This document shows positions 1-5,271 of a stretch of DNA of 19,341 nucleotides, piece after piece (position 1 is the stretch's first letter; every line of letters starts with the position of its first letter). The position numbers and the translations under genes are program-made. This stretch comes from an uncultured Lachnospiraceae bacterium (GTDB lineage: Bacteria > Bacillota > Clostridia > Lachnospirales > Lachnospiraceae): NCBI GenBank assembly GCA_937877165.1, contig CALEFO010000014.1:1-19341 (forward strand), given 5' to 3'. The notes under the pieces were generated by a model. The model saw only the letters and a list, made by a program, of their open reading frames with translations, was not told where the DNA came from and did no database searches.

Positions 1-114
1 GCAGCCGTTGGCCTGTTTGCCGACTCTTCCGATGTCCACGGAAAGAGTGCGTCCTGCCAGTTCCATGGAATATGTGGTGTAGCCATCCTTTTTCTCTACC
101 TTGTACTCTGCCAT
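1..114 (-). CDS. pnp: Polyribonucleotide nucleotidyltransferase (PNPase), N-terminal fragment
   Basis: Only the first 38 codons are in the window; the gene runs off the left edge. The peptide begins MAEYKVEKKDGYTTYSMELA and continues GRTLSVDIGRVGKQANG, matching the start of the first RNase PH domain of PNPase (SMELAGR-L-V-GR-A-QA-G). PNPase is a phosphorolytic 3'-5' exoribonuclease that degrades mRNA in the cytoplasm. The ATG has a GGAAGGAAGAG-type ribosome binding site a few bases upstream. The gene follows rpsO, the near-universal bacterial order, and is probably co-transcribed with it through the hairpin at 236-280. Identification rests on a short peptide plus synteny, which together are convincing. 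Confidence 0.93.
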   Translation of the reverse strand, partial: MAEYKVEKKDGYTTYSMELAGRTLSVDIGRVGKQANGC

Positions 115-235
115 TTCTTTTCTCTTCCTTCCCGAGGGTCCTTCGTCCTCAGATCTCATATATGCCTGGAAACTGCTCACCGGCATTCCGGCATCCGGAA
201 AAACAGGAAACCGGCGCAGGTGAACAATGAGCAAG

Positions 236-280
236 AAGGCGACGTCGGACCGGCAAAACAGCCGGCCCGTGCGCCGCCTT
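236..280 (-). other. Long imperfect hairpin in the rpsO-pnp intergenic region
   Basis: AAGGCG (236-241) pairs with CGCCTT (275-280), and CCGGC (250-254) pairs with GCCGG (261-265) around a six-base loop. Partly paired segments lie between the two stems. On the transcribed strand no U-run follows, so this is not a classical terminator. In other bacteria the rpsO-pnp spacer carries an RNase III processing hairpin that mediates PNPase autoregulation; this one is in the right place for that role, but that is inference. Confidence 0.6.
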
Positions 281-298
281 CCCATTTCTCAGATAGAA

Positions 299-565
299 TT
301 ACTTTCTGATGCCGAGCTTCTCGATCAGGGCACGATACTTCTCAAGGTCTGTCTTCTTGAGGTAGTCAAGAAGTCCTCTTCTCTGACCAACCATCTTCAG
401 AAGGCCTCTGTTGGAGTGGTAGTCCTTCGGGTTCTTCTTCATGTGCTCGGTGAGCTCTGTGATTCTTGCAGTAAGGATTGCGATCTGAACTTCCGGTGAT
501 CCGGTATCGCCTTCCATACGGCCGTACTCTTTGATGATTTCTGCTTTCTTTTCCTTTGCGATCAT
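299..565 (-). CDS. rpsO: 30S ribosomal protein S15
   Basis: An 88-residue protein, the usual size for S15, which binds the 16S rRNA central domain early in 30S assembly. Family hallmarks are GDTGSPEVQIAILTARI (residues 20-36), the H-K-KD-HS-RGL segment (about 41-55) and LLDYLK (65-70). The ATG at 565 is preceded by AGAGGAG at ideal spacing. It sits between a shikimate-kinase-like gene and pnp. It appears to have its own promoter (687-715) and an unusual folded leader (about 581-669). S15 represses its own mRNA by binding structured leaders in several bacteria, so autoregulation is likely here. The assignment is essentially certain. Confidence 0.98.
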   Translation of the reverse strand: MIAKEKKAEIIKEYGRMEGDTGSPEVQIAILTARITELTEHMKKNPKDYHSNRGLLKMVGQRRGLLDYLKKTDLEKYRALIEKLGIRK

Positions 566-580
566 AGTCTCCTCTTTCTG

Positions 581-594
581 CCTGACAGGTCAGG
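581..594 (-). promoter_or_regulatory. Small hairpin next to the rpsO ribosome binding site
   Basis: CCTGA and TCAGG arms flank a four-base loop, ending a few bases upstream of the AGAGGAG ribosome binding site. The position would let it affect ribosome access. It is short, so chance cannot be excluded. Confidence 0.4.
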
Positions 595-614
595 TCTTCG
601 TCCTCCTGTTACTA

Positions 615-669
615 AGGAACGGCTGTCACCAGATACCGTGACCGGAGCGCCGGTTCCTGAGCGCAGGAA
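615..669 (-). promoter_or_regulatory. Structured rpsO leader with mutually exclusive folds (candidate S15 autoregulatory element)
   Basis: The transcribed strand allows AGGAAC/GTTCCT (653-658 with 615-620) to enclose two adjacent hairpins: CGG-CGCU-CCG (643-652) and GUCAC/GUGAC with an eight-base loop (625-642). Together these form a three-way junction. A competing long helix with one bulge (AGGAAC-c-GGC with GCCGTTCCT) is also possible. A third pairing, TTCCTG (669-664) with CAGGAA (659-654), uses the same bases as the outer stem and excludes it. S15 binds a three-way junction in 16S rRNA, and junction-type rpsO leaders are known in other Firmicutes. Function here is inferred from location and pairing only. 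Confidence 0.5.
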
Positions 670-686
670 ATGTACATAACATTGGT

Positions 687-715
687 ACAATAACATATCA
701 TTCTGTACAATTCAA
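687..715 (-). promoter_or_regulatory. Predicted sigma-A promoter for rpsO
   Basis: On the minus strand, -35 TTGAAT (715-710), a 17-bp spacer and -10 TATTGT (692-687) with a TGn extension directly before the -10. The predicted start near 680 gives a leader of about 115 nt that contains the folded rpsO element. The surrounding DNA is AT-richer than its neighbours. Confidence 0.6.
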
Positions 716-739
716 GCCGTGTTTTTGTTTTCTATACAT

Positions 740-753
740 CCCGCAGATGCGGG
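740..753 (-). other. Short GC-rich palindrome downstream of the shikimate-kinase-like gene
   Basis: CCCGCA (740-745) and TGCGGG (748-753) form a compact hairpin 60 bases past the stop codon of the upstream gene. No U-run follows on the transcribed strand, so intrinsic termination is doubtful. It separates that gene from the rpsO promoter. Confidence 0.35.
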
Positions 754-812
754 GAATGCTCTTCTTCAAAGGTTCGTGCAATCCCTGACTTCTGCATCTT
801 GTGCGGATATCT

Positions 813-1397
813 TTACACAGGCGTGTGGAGCTTCGACACGATCAGCACCACCATATCCTCCAGCGCGTGGCCGCTCTCATTCACCGTGATATCCGCATAC
901 TGCTCATACAGCGGAACCCGCTCGTTGTAAAGCTCTTCCAGCGTCTGTCCTTCCCGAAGCGCAACGCCGCGGTTTCTCGCGTCGTGCAGGCGCTCCGTCA
1001 GCATGTCCAGATCCATCTGGAGATAGATCACCCTGCCGAGGGATTTCAGGTGCTCCATGGCCTTCCTGCCGTAAACAACGCTTCCTCCCGGTGCGATGAC
1101 CGTATGGCTGCAGGAGAGGCCGCAGGTGACCTCCTCCTCCAGGGAAAGAAAGCCTTCCACGCCTTTCTCTTCCATGATCGCCGCAAGCTTCTTCCCTGCC
1201 TTTTTCTGAATCAGAAGGTCGATATCCGTAAACTCATAGCCGAGCGCCTTGGCGAGAATGATGCCGACAGTGCTCTTTCCGGAGGTCGGCATGCCGATCA
1301 GGATCAGGTTGTCCCCGCGGTTTCCGCCTTCCGGTGCCTTCGTCTCTCCGGCATTCCTGCGATTCATATCAGGCCGTGTGTTCTTTTTTCCCGTCAT
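813..1397 (-). CDS. Divergent shikimate-kinase-family P-loop kinase
   Basis: Small P-loop kinase of 194 residues from the chosen ATG. It has Walker A GMPTSGKST (residues 35-43), a DxD motif (DID, 58-60), a lid-like NRGVALREG (142-150) and a C-terminal ERVPLYEQYAD, all in shikimate kinase order. Two substrate-binding features differ from authentic AroK: the Arg of the FR-x-x-E motif is Leu (FLSLEEE), and the glycine triplet reads PGGS. True shikimate phosphorylation is therefore uncertain. The reading frame extends to a GTG at 1457 with no ribosome binding site. The ATG at 1397 has GAGAGGA 11 bases upstream, and an ATG at 1367 is also possible. The first 30 residues are basic and low-complexity. 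Its place between ribF and rpsO is unusual. Confidence 0.8.
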   Translation of the reverse strand: MTGKKNTRPDMNRRNAGETKAPEGGNRGDNLILIGMPTSGKSTVGIILAKALGYEFTDIDLLIQKKAGKKLAAIMEEKGVEGFLSLEEEVTCGLSCSHTVIAPGGSVVYGRKAMEHLKSLGRVIYLQMDLDMLTERLHDARNRGVALREGQTLEELYNERVPLYEQYADITVNESGHALEDMVVLIVSKLHTPV

Positions 1398-1480
1398 AGT
1401 TCTGTCATCCTCTCTTGTTCTGCTGCTCTTCTTGGTTCGGCACTCTTCCCGGTTCACTCAGACAGAAACGGGTCCTGAAG

Positions 1481-1517
1481 CAGTCACTCTGTGTCAGAGA
1501 CTGACCGGCGGTGCCGG
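1481..1517 (-). other. Two adjacent hairpins between ribF and the kinase gene
   Basis: CAGT plus CTCTG pair with CAGAG and ACTG across 1481-1503 (two-base bulge, three-base loop). CCGGC/GCCGG follows at 1505-1517 with a three-base loop. Neither is followed by a U-run on the transcribed strand. They may be a processing or mRNA-stability element after ribF, whose stop codon is at 1522. Confidence 0.4.
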
Positions 1518-1521
1518 ACGG

Positions 1522-2442
1522 TTACCGGATCCCGTGGTATTCCCGCCCTGCCGCAAGGTCTTTTTGCATCGTCTGCTTCAGCTCGTCGATCCCGGAGAAT
1601 TTCCGCTCCGGCCGCCGGAAGGTAAGAAGCGATGTGGTGATCACCCTCCCGTAGAGGTCCCCACGGAAATCATACAGGTGCGTCTCCACCGTAAGAGCCC
1701 CCGTCCGCGAGACGGTAGGCTTCACGCCGATGTTCGTCATGCCGGGATACTCCTTCCCATCCAGGAGAACCGTGGAATAATAGACGCCGTGCGGCGGAAG
1801 AAGCTTGTCTGCCTCCGGAATCTGATTCACCGTGGGAATTCCGATGGTTCTTCCGATGGCATTTCCGTGAAGAACCGTGCCAAGAATCTGATACGATATT
1901 CCAAGGCACGCCCTTACCTCTTCCATCCGGCCCTCCTGGACAAGCTTCCGGATGAGAGTGGAGCTGATTACCTGACCCTGATACTCCTCCTTACCGATCA
2001 TGACCGTCTGAAAGCCGCACTCCTTCTCCATTCTCCGGAGCAGGGCAAAATCGCCTCTTCCCCTGTCTCCGAAGGAGAGGTCCGGCCCCGCCGCAATCAC
2101 AGCAGCGTGCAGCCTCTCACAGAGAATTTCCCGGACAAAGCGTTCCGGGTCCATTCCAGCCATTTCCCTGTCAAAGGGAAGCTCCACCAGATAGTCCACG
2201 CCCATGCGGTCGAAGGCTCTTCGTTTCTCCTCTCTTGTCGAGAGCACGCCGCTTTTCAGTGTTCCGAAAAACACCTCCGGCAGAGGATCAAAGGTCACCA
2301 CGCACGAGGCAAGGCCGTCCCTGCGCCCCAGAATTTCTCCAAGGAGCCTTCGGTGACCCAGATGAATTCCGTCAAATTTTCCGATTGCAGCTGCCGTTTT
2401 CTCAGAAATGCAAAACTGCGAAAGGTTCGTTATGATCTCCAT
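1522..2442 (-). CDS. ribF: Bifunctional riboflavin kinase / FAD synthetase
   Basis: A 306-residue protein of typical length that converts riboflavin to FMN and then FAD. The N-terminal nucleotidyltransferase domain (about 1-180) has GKFDGIHLGH (21-30), the HxGH motif, and SSTLIR (160-165). The usual GxDFRFG segment reads GPDLSFG. The C-terminal flavokinase domain (about 183-306) has GIPTVN (201-206, the PTxN motif), GMTNIGVKPTV and the catalytic Glu253 in VETHLYDF. The ATG has AGGA only a few bases upstream. It lies 65 bp downstream of truB, a spacer with possible weak pairing (CTGCCG/CGGCAG at 2466-2505). The truB-ribF order is canonical in Firmicutes. Confidence 0.96.
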   Translation of the reverse strand: MEIITNLSQFCISEKTAAAIGKFDGIHLGHRRLLGEILGRRDGLASCVVTFDPLPEVFFGTLKSGVLSTREEKRRAFDRMGVDYLVELPFDREMAGMDPERFVREILCERLHAAVIAAGPDLSFGDRGRGDFALLRRMEKECGFQTVMIGKEEYQGQVISSTLIRKLVQEGRMEEVRACLGISYQILGTVLHGNAIGRTIGIPTVNQIPEADKLLPPHGVYYSTVLLDGKEYPGMTNIGVKPTVSRTGALTVETHLYDFRGDLYGRVITTSLLTFRRPERKFSGIDELKQTMQKDLAAGREYHGIR

Positions 2443-2507
2443 GTTTTCCTGTATCTTCCGGTGCTCTGCCGCCAGAGGACCTGCTGCTTTCCTGCGGTCC
2501 GGCAGGC

Positions 2508-3473
2508 TTATCTTCTGTCATTTTCCCGCGAGTCCGTGTCATGGAACATCTTCACCGGCAGCGCGCGGTCTCTCCCCGGCACGTAACGGTACAGGGCATA
2601 AAACACGCCCGCTTCATCATATACACGGATTCTGTTCTTCTTCGGAAGGATTCCTTCCACGGTGTTCGCCAAAGACAGCGCATTTCCGTTTCGGAGATAC
2701 TTCATGTCCTCCCTCCGGATATGAATGGCCGGGGCATCCTGAAAGAACGCATCCACCGGGATGATCTGCTTCTCCAGAGCCTCGGGATCCGTATCCATGA
2801 TCTCCTGCACCTCTCCCAGCGTAAGTGCCTCCTCCAGACGGAACATTCCAACTCTTGTCCTAAGAAGGTGATCCATCGCGCCGCCGACCCCCAAGGCATT
2901 TCCCAAATCCTCGCACAACGTCCGGATATAGGTTCCCTTCGAGCATACAACGCGCAGCGTCACATATGGGAGCTCCACACATTCCACTTCCAGCTCCCGG
3001 ATCGTAATCTTCCTGGGCTTTCGCTCCACGACGGTTCCTTCCCTCGCAAGCTCATACAGGCGTCTTCCGTTGCTCCAGACCGCGGAATACATCGGTGGAA
3101 TCTGATCCACCTCCCCGACAAAACGCTTCGCGGCCTCCAGGATCTCGTCCTTCGTCACGCGGCGTGCCACCTCGTCTTCAGGAAGCCTGGTCAGAACCGT
3201 TCCCGTCATGTCCTGCGTATCTGTCATAACACCGAGTCGGAGCCTGGCCCGATATTCCTTGTCGCGGTCCGCAATCAGCTCCGCAAGCTTCGTCGCGTTC
3301 CCGAGGCAGACCGGAAGCACGCCCTCCGCCATGGGATCCAGCGTCCCAGTGTGCCCGATTCTGCGCATGTGCACGATTCCGCGGAGCTTCGCCACAACAT
3401 CGCTGGAAGTAAATCCCGGCTCCTTTCGGATCACCAGCATGCCGCAGTAATGATTCTCGATTCGCTCTGCCAT
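2508..3473 (-). CDS. truB: tRNA pseudouridine-55 synthase
   Basis: A 321-residue protein that makes pseudouridine 55 in the T-loop of nearly all tRNAs. Motifs are GFTSSD (20-25), RRIGHTGTLDPMAEGVLPV (37-55) with catalytic Asp46, YSAVWSNGRRLYELAREG (about 129-146) and the core SKGTYIRTLCEDLG. The C-terminal segment (about 245-321) resembles a degenerate PUA-like RNA-binding domain. The start codon is 3 bp past the nrnA stop, with only a weak GGGAG site inside the end of nrnA, so translational coupling is likely. The last residues are strongly charged and low-complexity. Confidence 0.97.
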   Translation of the reverse strand: MAERIENHYCGMLVIRKEPGFTSSDVVAKLRGIVHMRRIGHTGTLDPMAEGVLPVCLGNATKLAELIADRDKEYRARLRLGVMTDTQDMTGTVLTRLPEDEVARRVTKDEILEAAKRFVGEVDQIPPMYSAVWSNGRRLYELAREGTVVERKPRKITIRELEVECVELPYVTLRVVCSKGTYIRTLCEDLGNALGVGGAMDHLLRTRVGMFRLEEALTLGEVQEIMDTDPEALEKQIIPVDAFFQDAPAIHIRREDMKYLRNGNALSLANTVEGILPKKNRIRVYDEAGVFYALYRYVPGRDRALPVKMFHDTDSRENDRR

Positions 3474-3476
3474 AGG

Positions 3477-4442
3477 TTATACGTGCACTCCCGCATTCAG
3501 CTGCTCCTCGATGTACGGAGCCAGGTTGTTAATAATATCGTGATATGACGCGTTGCAGGTACAGCCCGCCGCTCTCGCGTGGCCGCCGCCCCCATACAGA
3601 AGCGCCAGCTTCGAGACATCTACCTCGCCGGTGGAGCGAAGGCTCACCTTGTACGTCATCGGCTCAATCTCGTACATAAAAATGGAACAGCAGACGCCCT
3701 CCGTGTGCACAAGTTCACTGGCAATGCCGTCCATATCCGAGCTGGTGGCCTGATAAAAATGCATGGTCCTGCGGTCCACCATGCTGACAATGCAGCGCCC
3801 GTCCAGAAAACGGATGCTCTCCAGAAGCGCCCGTCCCAGGATCTGCTGCTGCACGTAGGTTTTCTCATAGAACACCTCGCGCACCACCGCGGAGAAATCA
3901 AAGCCGAACTCCATCAGCTTTCCCGCAATCTCCATCGTCTGCCGTCCGGTGTTGGAATACATGAAAACCCCCGTATCCGTCACCATGCCGATATAAAGAT
4001 TGCGCGCGATATTCACATCCATGAGCCTTTCGTCCAGAGTTGTGTAAACCAGCTCACAGGTGCTGCTCGCCGTCGGAACCACGTAGTTCACATCTCCCGA
4101 CCCGCTGTTCGTCCGATGATGATCGATGTTGATTTTTTTGCCTGCCTTCATGAACAAATCCAGGGCGTCACCAAGACGCTCCTTCTCGCAGTCAAGGCAC
4201 AGGAACGCGTCATAGTGCTCCACATCCGTCATATACTCGTGGTGAATCTTCTCCGCTCCTGCGATGTTCTTCTGAAGTGCCTCCGAAAACGTTCCGAGGA
4301 AAACATCCACACGCGCCTTTGGCAGTGCCTTCTCCAGATACAGGGCCATAGCCATGCACGAACCGACGCAATCTCCGTCCGGCCGGATATGTCCGCTGAT
4401 TCCGATGGTTCTGCAGTTCTTTACTTCGTCCAGAATATTCAT
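3477..4442 (-). CDS. nrnA: DHH/DHHA1 phosphoesterase, NrnA-type nanoRNase / pAp phosphatase
   Basis: A 321-residue protein of the DHH family. The metal site is visible as HIRPDGD (18-24), the Asp of LDCE (84), DHH (107-109) and VTDTG (Asp156). The C-terminal DHHA1 substrate-binding domain ends in GGGGHARAAG (284-293). NrnA enzymes degrade 2-5 nt RNAs and dephosphorylate 3'-phosphoadenosine 5'-phosphate. In many Clostridia a gene of this type sits between rbfA and truB, as here. The ATG has GAGG seven bases upstream, and this ribosome binding site is part of a repeated box (4446-4467). A long hairpin array separates it from rbfA. Exact substrate preference cannot be read from sequence. Confidence 0.93.
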   Translation of the reverse strand: MNILDEVKNCRTIGISGHIRPDGDCVGSCMAMALYLEKALPKARVDVFLGTFSEALQKNIAGAEKIHHEYMTDVEHYDAFLCLDCEKERLGDALDLFMKAGKKINIDHHRTNSGSGDVNYVVPTASSTCELVYTTLDERLMDVNIARNLYIGMVTDTGVFMYSNTGRQTMEIAGKLMEFGFDFSAVVREVFYEKTYVQQQILGRALLESIRFLDGRCIVSMVDRRTMHFYQATSSDMDGIASELVHTEGVCCSIFMYEIEPMTYKVSLRSTGEVDVSKLALLYGGGGHARAAGCTCNASYHDIINNLAPYIEEQLNAGVHV

Positions 4443-4445
4443 GCC

Positions 4446-4467
4446 TATACCTCGCTAAGGCAAAATC
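4446..4467 (-). repeat. 22-nt box before the nrnA start, shared with rimP
   Basis: On the transcribed strand this box has the core GCCTTAGCGAGGTATA and stops three bases short of the nrnA ATG. A second copy, matching at 18 of 22 positions, lies at 10761-10782, just upstream of the rimP ATG. Its GAGG supplies the ribosome binding site. Both copies have an AGAGTG/CACTCT hairpin further upstream, so the box is probably one part of a larger repeat. Confidence 0.6.
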
Positions 4468-4476
4468 CGCGATACC

Positions 4477-4654
4477 AGAGAGAATTTCGCGGAGGCGAAT
4501 TCTCTCTGTGTACAGAGTGCCGCTTGGTGGCACTCTAAGCAGGAGAAGATGTCATCAGACATCTTCGAGTGCAGCGGTTTTGCCGAATGCGGCAGCCGGT
4601 GCGTCAGCACCGATGCTGCTGTTTGAAAGTGACATATCAATGTCACTTTCAAAC
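4477..4654 (-). repeat. Array of consecutive hairpins between rbfA and nrnA
   Basis: In transcript order. A: 15-bp perfect stem, arms GTTTGAAAGTGACAT (4621-4635) and its complement (4640-4654), loop UGAU, one base after the rbfA stop. B: 11 bp with a two-base bulge, loop UGAC (4592-4619). C: UGCCG/CGGCA (4581-4594), overlapping B by three bases. D: 9-bp perfect stem, loop UGAU (4545-4566). E: AGAGTGCC/GGCACTCT (4514-4536). F: 13 bp with one bulged base, loop CUCC (4477-4507). Almost no unpaired DNA remains. No U-run follows any stem, so they are not ordinary terminators. The stems differ in sequence while the loops of A, B and D agree. Confidence 0.8.
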
Positions 4655-4655
4655 T

Positions 4656-5081
4656 TTACTCCATCGTTTCATAGCTGCTGGTATCATTGATGTCGATGCC
4701 CTTTGCCTTGCGCTGCTTCTCCGCCTCTTCGTCCATTGCCTTCACTTCATCAATCCTGTGCGCCATCTCCACGCCGTAGGCGATGGAATCGTCCAGGAAG
4801 AAGTGCAGCTCCGGCGTATTGCGCAGATTCACGCGATGTGCAAGCTCGCTCCGTATGAATCCGTTCGCACTCTTCAGCCCCTGCATGGTTCTCGTTTCTT
4901 CCTCCGGGCTTCCCAGAACGGAAATCCAGACCTTGCAGTTCTTAAGATCCGGCGCAACCTCAACCTCAATTACAGAGGTCATAACGGAAACGCGCGGATC
5001 CTTGATATCCCGAATGATTTCCGCGAGGCTCTTTCGGACCTCGTCGTTGATTCTCCGGTTCTTTACGCTGTTTTTTCTCAT
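4656..5081 (-). CDS. rbfA: 30S ribosome-binding factor A
   Basis: A 141-residue protein with a single KH-type fold that binds immature 30S subunits and helps mature the 5' end of 16S rRNA. Recognisable segments are the RINDEVRKSLAEII helix near residue 10, the IKDPRV segment, the EVAPDLKNCKVWISVLG strand region, and TPELHFFLDDSIAYG near residues 100-115. The frame is open upstream to 5327, but MRKNSVKNRRIND at 5081 is the family's normal start and has AAAGG five bases upstream. About 20 charged residues extend past the usual core. It lies 190 bp after infB and is flanked by strong hairpins on both sides. Confidence 0.95.
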   Translation of the reverse strand: MRKNSVKNRRINDEVRKSLAEIIRDIKDPRVSVMTSVIEVEVAPDLKNCKVWISVLGSPEEETRTMQGLKSANGFIRSELAHRVNLRNTPELHFFLDDSIAYGVEMAHRIDEVKAMDEEAEKQRKAKGIDINDTSSYETME

Positions 5082-5105
5082 AGCTGCCTTTCTGTTTGTA
5101 ACATT

Positions 5106-5147
5106 CGGGCCGCAGTGCGCCTGTTTCTTGCAGCGCACTGCGGCCCG
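5106..5147 (-). other. 15-bp perfect hairpin just upstream of rbfA
   Basis: CGGGCCGCAGTGCGC (5106-5120) pairs without mismatch to 5133-5147 around a 12-base loop, about a dozen bases before the rbfA ribosome binding site. On the transcribed strand the T-run is missing; instead five A residues precede the stem. On the plus strand GGTTTTT follows it, so it could terminate antisense transcripts. The rest of the 190-bp infB-rbfA spacer (5148-5271) shows nothing I can name. Confidence 0.65.
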
Positions 5148-5271
5148 GTTTTTCCTGCATGTTCTTGTCCGAGCCAGAGTGCCTTTTCTTCTGACCTGTC
5201 TGACATCGTCTCCCGCCTGCCATTCGAACCTCTGCTTGTCCCAGATTCCCGAACGGACAGATTTCAGTTTT

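Noticed and set aside
740..753. Hairpin after the kinase gene considered as its terminator
   Set aside because: It is followed by an A-rich rather than T-rich stretch in the direction of transcription, and the loop is very small.
1398..1457. GTG start at 1457 for the kinase gene
   Set aside because: There is no ribosome binding site, and the extra 20 residues are low-complexity and charged, without family similarity.
4455..4652. Small open frames on both strands through the rbfA-nrnA gap (for example a 65-codon minus-strand frame)
   Set aside because: They are made of palindromic hairpin sequence, so both strands stay open together. No ribosome binding site or recognisable protein was seen.
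4477..4654. Hairpin array considered as a CRISPR array or integron attachment site
   Set aside because: There is no repeated unit with unique spacers of constant length, no cas or integrase gene, and each stem has a different sequence.
5106..5147. Strong hairpin considered as an intrinsic terminator of infB
   Set aside because: The coding strand has no U-run after the stem; the T-run is on the opposite strand.
5222..5234. GGTTCGAAT, like a tRNA T-loop, in the infB-rbfA spacer
   Set aside because: The flanking bases do not form a T-stem, and no acceptor, D or anticodon arm is present.
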